From assembly GCF_900129425.1 (NCBI RefSeq), contig NZ_LT670817.1, positions 7,344,001 to 7,408,000 of the forward strand: DNA of 64,000 nt, in the 5' to 3' direction. This document shows positions 1 to 8,448 of the stretch, piece by piece. A program made the position numbers and the translations under genes. Source of the stretch: Bradyrhizobium erythrophlei (GTDB taxonomy: Bacteria; Pseudomonadota; Alphaproteobacteria; Rhizobiales; Xanthobacteraceae). The notes beneath the pieces were generated by a model. The model saw only the letters and a list, made by a program, of their open reading frames with translations. It ran no database searches and was not told the origin of the DNA. Within the stretch, counting starts at the first letter, position 1; each line of letters starts with the position of its first letter.

Positions 1-1089
1 GCGCAGCTGTTCGCGCCGGCAGTCGCCGGCGAGGTTTCGGACGAGGCGCGCAAACTCTCGCTCGGCGCCATGACGAACCTGATGTGCCGTGGCCGCAAAC
101 GCGGGCTTGCGGGGATCATCGCCACCCAGCGACTGGCGAAGCTCGCCAAGAACGTCGCGGCCGAGGCGTCCAATTTCCTCATGGGCCGAACCTTCCTGGA
201 TATCGATATGGCGCGCGCCGCCGACCTTCTGGGCATGGAACGGCGACAGGCAGACGCCTTCCGGGATCTGGAGCGCGGGCAATTCATGGCGCTGGGACCG
301 GCCCTCTCCCGCCGTCCGCTGGGGCTGCGCATTGGTCCAACTGATACCACGCCGCGCAACGCGACCCCGCGCCTGATGCCTCTGCCGGAAGCGACACTGG
401 ACGCACGCGCCATCATCCTGGCAGCGCCGCCGCCCGAGAATAATCGGCCCCAGCGCCGGTCGTCGCCGGACCTCCTCGGCCAGCTCATGGCGGCGAAAAC
501 CGCGGCGCTGGAGATCCGTCCCGAAGCGGCGGAACAGCCACTCAGCGCTGAGGAACTGGCGGAGCGGCATGAGCGAGTGGACCGTATTCTGCGCGCCGTC
601 ATGGCGGAACCCGACGCGGGATTCCGTGCCATCGGCGTCCTCTATCAGGAGTTCGTGGTCCGCTGCCGAATTGAGGGCCTCGGTTCGACCGTGCCGGACC
701 TGGCCGACTTCCGTCGCATGCGGACGCGCGCCCGCGCCGGGCTCGGCTCCGATATGGCAGACGATGACGGGTGGCAGGATGTCTCGGTCCGCGCCTCACT
801 TCTGCCGGAGGATATGCAGGGCGTCTTCATGATGATCGCCCGCGCCGCGAAGGAAGGGTGGCCCTGCCCGGGCGATGCAGCAATTGCCCGCGCCTACGGC
901 TCGCATTCGTTGCGCCGCGCACGGCGTCTGCTGACCTACATCGAGGAGCAGGGCCTCATCGTTTGCCAGCTTGACGGTGCCGGTCGGCGGATCGTGACGC
1001 TCGTCGAACTGGCCTGGGCGACGGCACCTGGCGACCCCAATGCCGAGGAGCTGCCGGCGGAGCAAGGCTGCAGCAGTTCGCCTCTATGA
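1..1089 (+). CDS. ATP-binding protein (HerA/DUF87-like), 5' end outside window
   Basis: The reading frame is open from base 1, upstream of the first in-window ATG at 70, so only the C-terminal ~362 residues are present. The visible part carries a motor-ATPase stretch ending a strand with GIIATQR, followed by a region with SNFLMGRTF and LERGQFMALGP. This is the arrangement I associate with HerA/DUF87-like ATPases carried on integrated elements. The remainder is a helical C-terminal extension. The Walker A motif would lie upstream, outside the window. A DNA-pumping or element-related role is inference. The following 130 bases hold no gene. Confidence 0.6.
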   Translation, partial: AQLFAPAVAGEVSDEARKLSLGAMTNLMCRGRKRGLAGIIATQRLAKLAKNVAAEASNFLMGRTFLDIDMARAADLLGMERRQADAFRDLERGQFMALGPALSRRPLGLRIGPTDTTPRNATPRLMPLPEATLDARAIILAAPPPENNRPQRRSSPDLLGQLMAAKTAALEIRPEAAEQPLSAEELAERHERVDRILRAVMAEPDAGFRAIGVLYQEFVVRCRIEGLGSTVPDLADFRRMRTRARAGLGSDMADDDGWQDVSVRASLLPEDMQGVFMMIARAAKEGWPCPGDAAIARAYGSHSLRRARRLLTYIEEQGLIVCQLDGAGRRIVTLVELAWATAPGDPNAEELPAEQGCSSSPL

Positions 1090-1223
1090 TGCAAAGGTCG
1101 AGCGCGCACTCAGAAAACACCACTCATCAAGCCGAGGCTGTCTGAGGCCGCGGGCGCCAGCCATATTGCGGCCGTGAGTTGTGGTGCGGGAACGACAGGC
1201 TGGCATGGATTTCCTCTAGGCTT

Positions 1224-1601
1224 TCAGATGATGAGGTGTTGCAGCCGGGTTCCCTGGAACGGACGGGCTTCCTCCGTTCCATATTGGAGCACTTCAGCTC
1301 TTTCCAGGGTAATGAGACCGCTCGACATCATGCCGTCCAGCACAGGCAGGAAACTGTCGATTTTTTCCTTGGAGTCGATGATCTCAACCACGACAGGCAG
1401 ATCCTGCGACAGGCGCAAAAACTTCGTGGAATGAACACGGCTCGAATGGCCGAACCCGATATGGCCGCGCAGAACTGTTGCACCGCCGAGGTGCATCTCC
1501 CGCGCCTTCAGGACAATTGCCTCATGAAGAGGACGACGCTGAAATTTGTCGTTCTCTCCAAAAAAGATACGGAGCAAGACGGCTTCCCGCGGAATTTGCA
1601 T
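1224..1601 (-). CDS. DUF190 family protein, distal copy
   Basis: This 125-residue protein is clearly homologous to the neighbouring product of 1825-2172. Both share VLLRIF.GENDKF near the N-terminus, KAREMHL.GATVLRG, FLR/ILRLS.DLP and FLPVLDGMM.SGL. DUF190 is a small PII-like fold family often encoded beside crcB fluoride channels, and its biochemical role is not established. This copy has diverged: the glycine-rich turn reads GHIGFGHSSR where its neighbour has GPMGFGKSSL, and the C-terminal ~15 residues differ. It lies 223 bases beyond the first DUF190 gene on the same strand, so it is probably a duplication at the tail of the fluoride operon. Confidence 0.85.
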   Translation of the reverse strand: MQIPREAVLLRIFFGENDKFQRRPLHEAIVLKAREMHLGGATVLRGHIGFGHSSRVHSTKFLRLSQDLPVVVEIIDSKEKIDSFLPVLDGMMSSGLITLERAEVLQYGTEEARPFQGTRLQHLII

Positions 1602-1824
1602 TTTCCTCCCCCATTTCTGGTTGGTACGGCATTTTTCCGGTTATCCATTCCCACCCGCGTCCGAGCCTTCGCTAAAACGCCTCCCCCTTTTGCTATTTTA
1701 CGACCCGAACGGGGCAAGATGCCAACGCTTTGAACGCAGGGCCGGAGCCATCGTTCGCGTTCAGTTTCACGCCGACCATGAAGGCCGAGCCAGTCCTGGA
1801 ATCTGCTGCGTCCGGCGGTGCCGG

Positions 1825-2172
1825 CTAGGCATCGGCGGCCTTATCGAGGCCGTACTGCAGCACCTGGAGTTTCTCCAGCGTGACGAGACCGCTATCCATC
1901 ATCCCGTCAAGGACAGGCAGGAATTCATTGATCTTCTCTTCGGAATCCACGATTTCAATGACCAGGGGCAAATCCAGCGAAAGGCGAAGAATCTTGTCGG
2001 TGTGGACGAGGCTCGATTTGCCGAAGCCCATCGGACCGCGCAACACGGTGGCGCCGGCGAGGTGCATTTCGCGCGCCTTCATCACAATCGCTTCATAGAG
2101 CGGACGATCGTCGAATTTATCATTTTCGCCGGTGAAAATCCGCAGCAGCACGGCTTGTTTCGGTAATTGCAT
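1825..2172 (-). CDS. DUF190 family protein
   Basis: This 115-residue protein starts at the ATG at 2172, 11 bases after the stop of the upstream crcB gene. A longer reading frame extends into crcB in another frame and is a shadow. The DUF190 core is complete: VLLRIFTGENDKF, KAREMHLAGATVLRG, GFGKSS, then the C-terminal VIEIVDSEEKINEFLPVLD. Members of this family co-occur with CrcB and have a ferredoxin-like, PII-related fold, so a regulatory or sensing role in fluoride homeostasis is plausible but unproven. Tight spacing places it as the third cistron of the fluoride operon. Confidence 0.9.
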   Translation of the reverse strand: MQLPKQAVLLRIFTGENDKFDDRPLYEAIVMKAREMHLAGATVLRGPMGFGKSSLVHTDKILRLSLDLPLVIEIVDSEEKINEFLPVLDGMMDSGLVTLEKLQVLQYGLDKAADA

Positions 2173-2183
2173 TTTCGGTTTCC

Positions 2184-2678
2184 TCACAAACGATTGAGGC
2201 GCGACGCCAGCGCATGACCGATCCATACACCGGCTATCCAGGTGATGGCCGAGACCAGCAGATAAACGAATGCAGTCTGGACTTTGCCGGACTGTACAAG
2301 TCGCAGCGTCTCGAGACTGAACGCGGAGAACGTGGTGTAGCCTCCACAGATGCCAACCATGACGAACAGCCGCTGCCGCGCGCTGACAAACAACCTGCCG
2401 TCGGGGCCCGTCAGCGCAGCATAAAATCCGATGACGAACGAGCCGGTCACGTTGACGAACAATGTGCCCCAGGGAAAACCGTCGCCAAATTGGCTCACGA
2501 ACAGAACGGACACCAGAAAACGTGCCACAGCGCCGACGATGCTTCCGAGCGCGACCGAAATATAAGAACCGGTCTTGTTCCAGAATAGTTGCCACCAGGA
2601 GGGACGTCGCATGCGAGAAGGCGGAGGTTTCCCGGTCTGGCCGCTCCCCGGCAAACTTGATGAAATGTTGTCCTGCAT
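2184..2678 (-). CDS. crcB: CrcB/FluC fluoride channel subunit (second copy)
   Basis: This 164-residue protein starts at the ATG at 2678. A ~35-residue polar N-terminal extension precedes a canonical CrcB body with four membrane helices. The motifs are GSIVGAVARF in helix 1, FPWGTLFVNVTGSFVIG in helix 2 with the conserved Asn of the pore, and GICGGYTTFSAFSLET in the broken helix 3 with its phenylalanine-box region. FluC proteins export fluoride as dual-topology homodimers or as heterodimers of two paralogues. The second copy immediately upstream, 14 bases away, suggests a heterodimeric pair, which is inference. Expression is presumably controlled by the riboswitch at 3372-3421. Confidence 0.95.
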   Translation of the reverse strand: MQDNISSSLPGSGQTGKPPPSRMRRPSWWQLFWNKTGSYISVALGSIVGAVARFLVSVLFVSQFGDGFPWGTLFVNVTGSFVIGFYAALTGPDGRLFVSARQRLFVMVGICGGYTTFSAFSLETLRLVQSGKVQTAFVYLLVSAITWIAGVWIGHALASRLNRL

Positions 2679-2692
2679 TGCCGAGTTGCCCT

Positions 2693-3085
2693 TCAGCCTA
2701 AAACGTGGACGCCGGCCGCAAAGCCGCCGGTGACGGCAAGCAGGCAAAGAGAAAGCGAGAGCGCCATATTCCCTGCGGCACGCATCATGTCGCCGTCGCG
2801 CGCGAGTGCCAGAGTTTGAAGGCTGAAGGACGATACCGTGGTGTAGGTTCCGAGGATGCCAATCGCCGCGAATTGCCAGGGCCTCACGGCCGCGAAAATC
2901 CCATGGCTGGCAGCCGATGCAGCGAGGATGCCAAGCAGAAAGGCGCCGCTCACATTGACGGCCATTGTTCCCCAGGGAAATGTCTCGCCGACACGCCGCG
3001 CAACAAGGCCGGACAGCCAGAATCTCGCTGTCCCGCCGACCACGCTGCCGATGGCAACCCACATCACTCCGTTGATAGTGTCCAC
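2693..3085 (-). CDS. crcB: CrcB/FluC fluoride channel subunit (first copy)
   Basis: This 130-residue protein starts at a GTG (3085) with an AGAGGCG ribosome site upstream. It is the usual size for CrcB, with four membrane helices. Motifs are GSVVGGTARFW in helix 1, FPWGTMAVNVSGAFLLG in helix 2, and GILGTYTTVSSFSLQT at the broken helix. It is shorter than its neighbour because it lacks the N-terminal extension. It is the first gene of the leftward fluoride operon, but 286 bases separate it from the riboswitch, which is unusually far. Membrane location and fluoride efflux are established for the family. Confidence 0.95.
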   Translation of the reverse strand: MDTINGVMWVAIGSVVGGTARFWLSGLVARRVGETFPWGTMAVNVSGAFLLGILAASAASHGIFAAVRPWQFAAIGILGTYTTVSSFSLQTLALARDGDMMRAAGNMALSLSLCLLAVTGGFAAGVHVLG

Positions 3086-3174
3086 CGCACGCCTCTGCTT
3101 TTTATCAAGTTACTCGCTGCTCAAACCTTGTGCCGGAATCTTCTCAATGGTTATTTCAAAGCGCATGATCGCAT

Positions 3175-3216
3175 CGTCGTCTGCATTTTGTCGTCTGCAT
3201 TCTGTCGTTTGCATTT
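3175..3216. repeat. Three tandem 14-bp repeats in the crcB leader
   Basis: Three head-to-tail copies of a 14-bp unit (tgtcgtctgcattt with single-base variants) lie between the fluoride riboswitch and the first crcB gene. They sit in the transcribed leader of the operon if transcription starts at the riboswitch. No protein gene in this leader convinces me. Confidence 0.85.
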
Positions 3217-3371
3217 TTCTTGCCAATGCTCGCTCGCCAACAACAAACACGCCCGCCCGTCGGCGCGCCATCTCTGGTTGGCACACGACGCAGCACTCTT
3301 ACTTCGCGGTGAGACGGCCAAGGGGCCTGAGCGGACATACCACAACGGACTAACCCTCCGCATTCTCGACG

Positions 3372-3421
3372 CGGCAGGAGTCATCAGCCCTCAGGCGGTT
3401 TTGGGGAACCCCATCCCCTTT
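3372..3421 (-). promoter_or_regulatory. Fluoride riboswitch (crcB motif)
   Basis: Read on the minus strand, the element has the crcB-motif landmarks in order: GGGGATGG, then GTTCCCC closing the first helix, AAAACCGCC, and GGCTGATGACTCCTGCC. These match the conserved GATGG, TTC-CC, AACCGCC and GCTGATGA-CCT blocks of the fluoride aptamer, including the bases that form the pseudoknot. It stands upstream of two crcB genes on the same strand, which is the expected target. The gene start is 286 bases downstream, so the expression platform is not obvious; no run of T follows directly. Confidence 0.93.
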
Positions 3422-3450
3422 GATATGTAAATACTACTAAACGATGTCAA
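3422..3450 (-). promoter_or_regulatory. Probable promoter of the fluoride operon
   Basis: An exact TTGACA (3450-3445 on the minus strand) is followed, at 15-17 bases, by the AT-rich tacatatc as the only -10 candidate. The aptamer begins within a few bases of that box, as it does in other fluoride riboswitch transcripts. The -10 assignment is uncertain. Confidence 0.55.
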
Positions 3451-3722
3451 ACCAGGGATCAATGTCCGCCAACAACACCCACACTTTTGTGGGGGGCGGT
3501 GCATCCGCCGGCAAGCGATCAACGAAAATTTGAGGTTAAATAATACGTCACGATCCCGGCGCACCAATACGCAAGACAGCGTATGTGCTGATCGCCGAAA
3601 CGAACATTTCGACGAGCCTGGGGATGGAATGGTCCAGGACCAGGGCTTTCCTCAGGAAAGCCTCGGCCGATGAGAGGGGCTCTGCCGGATGACCATCACC
3701 GTTCGCTTCCAGCCACAGCCAC
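3451..3722. other. Intergenic region, no gene seen
   Basis: No convincing coding sequence lies here on either strand. The one structured feature is an imperfect inverted repeat at 3561-3589, with arms ATACGC/GCGTAT and outer gcac/gtgc around a short loop. It is followed by no T-run, so it is not a clear terminator. The stretch divides the fluoride operon from the housekeeping block. Confidence 0.5.
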
Positions 3723-4547
3723 CTACCTCACCCAAAACCCCGGCAGCGCCGGCTCCAGCCTTCCACCGATCCGCACCGGCGCGATCTTGAGCGCGAGGCC
3801 CGTCGCGTCGTCGGTCTCGACCGCGACACCGCTCAGCGTCGCTGCGCCGAGCGCCGGTTCGAATCTCCCCGAGGGAATGCCGGTGAGAAAACGCCGCAGC
3901 GGCTCGTCCTTCTGCATCCCGATGATCGAATCATAATCGCCGGTCATGCCGGCGTCGGTCATGTAGGCGGTGCCAGCCGGCAGGATCTGGTGGTCGGCGG
4001 TCGGCACATGGGTGTGGGTGCCGACCACGAGGCTGGCGCGGCCGTCGCAGAAAAACCCGATGCCCTGCTTTTCGCTGGTGGCTTCGCAATGGAAATCGAC
4101 AACGATGGCATCGGCCGCGGCGCGCAGCGGACAGGCTTCGAGTTCGCCGTTGAGGACCGCGAACGGATCGTCGAACGGCGTCATGAAGACCCGGCCGATG
4201 GCGTTGATCACCAGCGCGCGCCGGCCGTTTCTGGTGTCGACCAGCGCGGTGCCGCGGCCCGGCGTGCCCTTCGGAAAATTCGCCGGGCGAATCAGCCGCG
4301 GGGCGCGCTCGATGAACACCAGCGCCTCGCGCTGGTCCCACGAATGGTTGCCGAGCGTGACGACATCGGCGCCGGCATCGATGAATTCCTGGTAGATCGC
4401 CTCGGTGATGCCGAAGCCGCCGGCGGCGTTCTCGCCGTTGACGATGACGAGATCGAGCGCCCAGTCGCGGATCAGGCCGGGCAGATGTTCTGAGATAGCG
4501 GTGCGCCCGGCCCTGCCGACCACGTCACCGACGAAAAGAATGCGCAA
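3723..4547 (-). CDS. YmdB-family metallophosphoesterase (TIGR00282)
   Basis: This 274-residue protein has the full motif set of the family: FVGDVVGRAGR at the N-terminus, VNGENAAGGFGIT, LGNHSWDQ and GTHTHVPTADHQ. These carry the Asp, Asn and His ligands of the dimetal centre. Family members are 2',3'-cyclic-nucleotide phosphodiesterases in Bacillus; the alphaproteobacterial substrate is not known. It starts one base after the stop of the cyclo-ligase gene upstream, so the two are almost certainly co-transcribed. Confidence 0.93.
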   Translation of the reverse strand: MRILFVGDVVGRAGRTAISEHLPGLIRDWALDLVIVNGENAAGGFGITEAIYQEFIDAGADVVTLGNHSWDQREALVFIERAPRLIRPANFPKGTPGRGTALVDTRNGRRALVINAIGRVFMTPFDDPFAVLNGELEACPLRAAADAIVVDFHCEATSEKQGIGFFCDGRASLVVGTHTHVPTADHQILPAGTAYMTDAGMTGDYDSIIGMQKDEPLRRFLTGIPSGRFEPALGAATLSGVAVETDDATGLALKIAPVRIGGRLEPALPGFWVR

Positions 4548-4548
4548 G

Positions 4549-5127
4549 TCATGAACTCCGGAAATCGTGCAGTTGGGTTTCCGTTAGCACATAATCCAGC
4601 GCCACGTCGTGCTGCAGCGCCGGCACGGCCTCGACTTCCTGCGCCGCGAAGGCGATGCCGATCGCCGTGACGGCTTTCGATTTGCGCAATTGCGCCAGCG
4701 TGCGGTCGTAATGACCGGCGCCGTAGCCGATGCGATGGCCGGTCCGGTCGAACGCCGCCAGCGGCACCAGCACGATGTCGGGAATGATTTCGGCCGCGGC
4801 GGGCGACGGCTCGAGAATGCCGAGCGGCCCGCGCAGCAGTTTGTCGCCGGCAAACCAGGCCCGAAATCGCAGCGACTGGCCGCGCGCTGTTATCGCCGGC
4901 AGCGCCAGTCGCGCGCCCTGCGCGGCGAGGGCCTGCATCAGGGAAGTCGGATCGATCTCGCTGCGGATCGGCGAATAGCCTGATACAACGGTGCCGTGCC
5001 TGATTTCAATCGGCAGTCCGCGCAACGCGATGACCTCGGCCGCGGCGGCGCGCTGCTCGCCGCTCAACGCATCGCGCCTCGCCAGTGCTGCGGCGCGGAG
5101 ATCGGCTTTTTGCGGAGGGTTCGACAT
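4549..5127 (-). CDS. 5-formyltetrahydrofolate cyclo-ligase
   Basis: This 192-residue protein of normal family length converts 5-formyl-THF to 5,10-methenyl-THF with ATP. The conserved C-terminal RIGYGAGHYDRTL motif is present, as is the early KADLRAAALARRDAL helix with its basic residues. It lies downstream of the 6S RNA on the same strand, as ygfA does in many proteobacteria, with a palindromic repeat between them, and is tightly followed by the YmdB-like gene. Confidence 0.95.
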   Translation of the reverse strand: MSNPPQKADLRAAALARRDALSGEQRAAAAEVIALRGLPIEIRHGTVVSGYSPIRSEIDPTSLMQALAAQGARLALPAITARGQSLRFRAWFAGDKLLRGPLGILEPSPAAAEIIPDIVLVPLAAFDRTGHRIGYGAGHYDRTLAQLRKSKAVTAIGIAFAAQEVEAVPALQHDVALDYVLTETQLHDFRSS

Positions 5128-5135
5128 TCGCCACC

Positions 5136-5222
5136 GTCATGGCCGGGCTTATCCCGGCCATCCACGATTTACTTCATTCGCAGATTAAAGACGTGGATGC
5201 CCGGGACAAGCCCGGGCATGAC
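5136..5222. repeat. Dispersed palindromic repeat (copy 1)
   Basis: Two hairpin arms, gtcatggccgggctt…cccggccat and atgcccgggac…cccgggcatgac, flank a short variable spacer with an acgtggat core. The same two-arm layout recurs at 9603, 15914, 19677, 23697, 37129 and 40473. It is non-coding and can fold into adjacent hairpins. Confidence 0.9.
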
Positions 5223-5235
5223 GAAGACTAACAGA

Positions 5236-5408
5236 GAAAAGTGCGAAGCCGCGATGGCCGTTGGAGCGCTCGATCCCGGAGTTCCCTACGAAAGTAGGTG
5301 GGCACCATGTGACCAAGTCCACGGACCTGGCCAGGGACAGTTCCCTGAAGGATCGATAAGGCCCCGGGGATATATGGCTCCTGACGCGCGACGCAGCTTC
5401 GCCTGGTC
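5236..5408 (-). ncRNA. ssrS: 6S RNA
   Basis: The locus lies between zapA and the 5-formyl-THF cyclo-ligase gene, all on the minus strand, which is the conserved setting of 6S RNA. A perfect closing stem GCGAAGC / GCTTCGC pairs 5402-5396 with 5249-5243, and the inner segments form a long, mostly paired rod (for example agggaactgtccct). The size of about 170 nt fits. 6S RNA binds the sigma70 holoenzyme and mimics an open promoter. The exact ends are estimated from the closing stem. No protein frame here is convincing. Confidence 0.82.
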
Positions 5409-5468
5409 AATGTAACCACGCTTGGATCAAACCGCCAGCGTTAAGGCGGGGCGATGTGCGGTTCAGCA

Positions 5469-5852
5469 TCAGCCGATTGCGACACCGCCGCCGATGGTGC
5501 GGTTCAGGACCTGGGTGGTCTTCTCGATGCGATCGGCGGCGGAGTTCAGCGCATTGGTCACCGCGGTCTGCGTCGCCCTGGCGCGATCGGCCGCCGCCGC
5601 GCGGACGCCGCGCAGCGCCTCGAGTTCGTTTTCGAGGTTGCGGATGCGATTGCTGGCGTCGAGCAATTCGTCGCACGCCGTCAGCGCCGCCATCACAGTC
5701 AAGCGCGCGTCGCCGATCTCGCCGAACTTGCCGCGCAGACTTTCGACCCGCGATTCAAGACTCTCGGCGAGCTTCAACAGCCGCACCTCCTGCCCCTCCT
5801 CGCACGCCATCCGGTATTGCCGGCCGTTGATGGTGACGTTGATATGACTCAT
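5469..5852 (-). CDS. zapA: Cell division protein ZapA
   Basis: This 127-residue protein starts with the ZapA pattern MSHINVTINGRQYRMACEEGQ, continues with LAESLESRV, MAALTACDEL, and then a long C-terminal coiled coil. ZapA bundles FtsZ protofilaments at midcell. Its start overlaps the stop of the upstream DUF4164 gene by 4 bases (ATGA), implying translational coupling. It is followed by 6S RNA. Confidence 0.93.
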   Translation of the reverse strand: MSHINVTINGRQYRMACEEGQEVRLLKLAESLESRVESLRGKFGEIGDARLTVMAALTACDELLDASNRIRNLENELEALRGVRAAAADRARATQTAVTNALNSAADRIEKTTQVLNRTIGGGVAIG

Positions 5853-6169
5853 GAGGATTCTCCGGCATCGAGGACGGAGCGGATGGTGCCGATCGCCGCA
5901 TCCAGCCGTTCGGCGATCTCGCGATTGGCGCGCTCGAGCCGGCGCGATTTCACCAGCGATCCGTCGAGTTCGTCGGCGAGCCGCGATCGATCGGCGCCGA
6001 GCGCCTGAATCCGGGTCGCCAGTTCATTCTCGTCGCGATCGGCTTCGCGCCGCCGCTCGACCGCGCTTTCCAACGCCTCAAGCGCCGCCATCAGCCGCCG
6101 CGTCGCGGCGTCTAGATCGGCGGTGGTTGGCTCGGGCATGCCGGAGCCGTTGGCGGAAGGATCGCTCAT
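5849..6169 (-). CDS. DUF4164 coiled-coil protein
   Basis: The 106-residue product starts at the ATG at 6169; an in-frame upstream extension to 6226 lacks family character. The sequence is almost entirely heptad-patterned helix (LDAATRRLMAALEALESAV, then LADELDGSLVKSRRLE). This small family is regularly found just upstream of zapA in Bradyrhizobium-like genomes, so a divisome-linked role is plausible but unknown. The 287 bases between it and tkt (6170-6456) hold the divergent promoters but no gene that I recognise. Confidence 0.8.
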   Translation of the reverse strand: MSDPSANGSGMPEPTTADLDAATRRLMAALEALESAVERRREADRDENELATRIQALGADRSRLADELDGSLVKSRRLERANREIAERLDAAIGTIRSVLDAGESS

Positions 6170-6456
6170 GAATGACAGCACGGACCTTGCTGGGCCGGCC
6201 GCACAACAAAATCCGCGGTCCGGCAACCGTTTAGGCGTCGAAATTTACGTGGCAAGCGAGGCCAGCGCAACGCCGCTGCAAAGCTATGCACCGCAAAGCA
6301 ACTTTTTGGCCCCGCAGTGCGTTTCACTGCCTTGGACTCCGGGAATACAGGTGCTATCCAGCCCTGAGTTCCCGTTGCCCACCAAGGCCTGTGCCGCGGC
6401 AATCCGCCTCAACGGCGGATCGTCACCAAGCACCTCATTTCAGACGGATTTTCATC

Positions 6457-8448
6457 ATGACGCGCGTCGATCATTCTCGTATGGCCAATGCGATCCGTGC
6501 CCTGGCGATGGACGCCGTCGAGAAGGCTAAATCCGGCCATCCCGGCCTGCCGATGGGCGCCGCCGACGTCGCCACCGTGCTGTTCACGCAATTCCTGAAA
6601 TTCGACGCCGCCGACCCGAAATGGCCGGACCGCGACCGCTTCATCCTGTCGGCCGGTCACGGCTCGATGTTGCTGTATGCGCTGCTGTATCTCACCGGCA
6701 ACACGGAAATGACGCTCGACGAGATCAAGCGCTTTCGCCAGCTCGGGTCCAAAACTCCCGGGCATCCCGAGAATGCCCTCACCTCCGGCGTCGAGACCAC
6801 CACCGGTCCGCTGGGCCAGGGTGTTGCTTTCTCGGTCGGTTCCGCACTGGCCGAGCGGCTGCTGGCGGCGGAGTTCGGCGAGGATATCGTCGATCACTAT
6901 ACCTACGTGCTGTGTTCGGACGGCGATCTGATGGAAGGCGTCAGCCACGAGGCGCTGGCACTCGCAGGACATCTGAAGCTGTCCAAGCTGATCTTCCTGT
7001 ACGACGATAACGGCATCACCATCGACGGCCCGATCACGCTGACCGACAATGTCGACCAGGTGGCCCGCTTCAAGGCCCATGGCTGGAACGCCGTACATGT
7101 CGACGGCCGCGACCAGAAGGCGATCGCCGAAGCGATCAAGCAGGCGCAATCGTCAGACCGCCCCTCGATGATTGCCTGCAAGACCACCATCGGATTTGGA
7201 GCGCCGACCAAGGCGGGCACCTCGAAGGCCCATGGCGAGGCGCTCGGCGCGGAGGAACTTGCCGGCGCCAAGAAGGCGCTGGGGTGGAATTACGGCCCGT
7301 TCGAGATTCCCGACGACGTGCTGCAGGCGTGGCGCGCCGTCGGCAAGCAGGGCGCCAGCGCCCATGCCGACTGGAACCGGCGCTACGAGGCGATGCCCGC
7401 CGCTCAGCGCGACGAATTCCAACGCCGCGTGATTGACCGCAAACGCCCGGCGGCGCTGCCTGACGCCATCCGCAAGCTCAAGGACAAGCTCATCGCCGAG
7501 CCGCCGACGGTAGCCACCCGCAAGGCGAGCGAACTGGCGCTCGACGTGCTGGTCCCCCTGATGCCGGAACTGGTGCTCGGCTCGGCCGATCTGACGCCGT
7601 CCAACAACACCCGGACCAAGGGTTTGAAGGAAGTGACGCCGGACGATTTCAGCGGCCGCTACCTGCATTACGGTATCCGCGAGATGGGCATGGCGGGGGC
7701 CATGAACGGCCTCGCCCTCCATGGCGGCTTTGCGCCGGCCGGCGGCACCTTCCTGTGCTTCACCGACTACGCGCGGCCTTCAATGCGGATCGCGGCGCTG
7801 TCGCATGCGCCGGTGGTCTACATCATGACCCACGATTCGATCGGACTTGGCGAAGACGGCCCGACCCATCAGCCGGTCGAGCACCTCGCCGCGCTCCGCG
7901 CGATGCCGAATTTGCGGGTTTTCCGCCCGGCCGACACCGTCGAGACCGCGGAATGCTGGCAGCTGGCGCTCGAAAACACCAGCGGCCCGACGGTGCTGGC
8001 GTTGTCCCGGCAAAACCTGACCCCGGCGCGCACGGTCGCCAGCGCCGACAATTTGTGCAGCCGCGGCGGCTATGAACTGATCGCCGCGCAGGGCGAGGCC
8101 AAGGTGTCGCTATATGCATCGGGTTCGGAAGTCGAGATCGCCATCGCCGCGCAGAAGCAACTCGCCGAGCGCGGCATCGCGACCCGGGTGGTGTCAGTGC
8201 CCTCGCTCGATCTGCTGCTGGAGCAGCCGAACGCGCAGCGCAAGGCGATCATCGGCAAAGCCCCGGTCAAGATTGCGATCGAAGCCGCGGTCCGGTTCGG
8301 CTGGGACGCGGTGATCGGGCCGGATGGCATCTTCATCGGCATGACCGGCTTCGGCGCCAGCGCCCCGGCCAAGGATCTTTATCCGCATTTCGGCATCACC
8401 GCCGCGGCGGTGGTTGACGCTGCGACAAAGGGCCTGCAAGAGGCCTGA
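6457..8448 (+). CDS. tkt: Transketolase
   Basis: This 663-residue protein starts at the ATG at 6457, where homology begins (MTRVDHSRMANAIRAL); an in-frame 57-codon extension upstream is rejected. It shows the thiamine-diphosphate enzyme hallmarks: SGHPGLPMGAADVATVLF, HGSMLLYALLYLTG, the GDLMEG cofactor motif, THDSIGLGEDGPTHQPVEH and a C-terminal transketolase domain. It transfers two-carbon ketol units in the pentose phosphate and Calvin pathways. It is the first gene of a rightward run with gap, pgk and two aldolases, matching the glycolytic and Calvin-type clusters of this group. Confidence 0.97.
   Translation: MTRVDHSRMANAIRALAMDAVEKAKSGHPGLPMGAADVATVLFTQFLKFDAADPKWPDRDRFILSAGHGSMLLYALLYLTGNTEMTLDEIKRFRQLGSKTPGHPENALTSGVETTTGPLGQGVAFSVGSALAERLLAAEFGEDIVDHYTYVLCSDGDLMEGVSHEALALAGHLKLSKLIFLYDDNGITIDGPITLTDNVDQVARFKAHGWNAVHVDGRDQKAIAEAIKQAQSSDRPSMIACKTTIGFGAPTKAGTSKAHGEALGAEELAGAKKALGWNYGPFEIPDDVLQAWRAVGKQGASAHADWNRRYEAMPAAQRDEFQRRVIDRKRPAALPDAIRKLKDKLIAEPPTVATRKASELALDVLVPLMPELVLGSADLTPSNNTRTKGLKEVTPDDFSGRYLHYGIREMGMAGAMNGLALHGGFAPAGGTFLCFTDYARPSMRIAALSHAPVVYIMTHDSIGLGEDGPTHQPVEHLAALRAMPNLRVFRPADTVETAECWQLALENTSGPTVLALSRQNLTPARTVASADNLCSRGGYELIAAQGEAKVSLYASGSEVEIAIAAQKQLAERGIATRVVSVPSLDLLLEQPNAQRKAIIGKAPVKIAIEAAVRFGWDAVIGPDGIFIGMTGFGASAPAKDLYPHFGITAAAVVDAATKGLQEA

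Noticed and set aside
3151..3384. A 77-codon minus-strand frame starting in the fluoride aptamer
   Set aside because: Its ATG is part of the conserved CTGATGA of the riboswitch, no ribosome site is present and part of it is tandem repeat.
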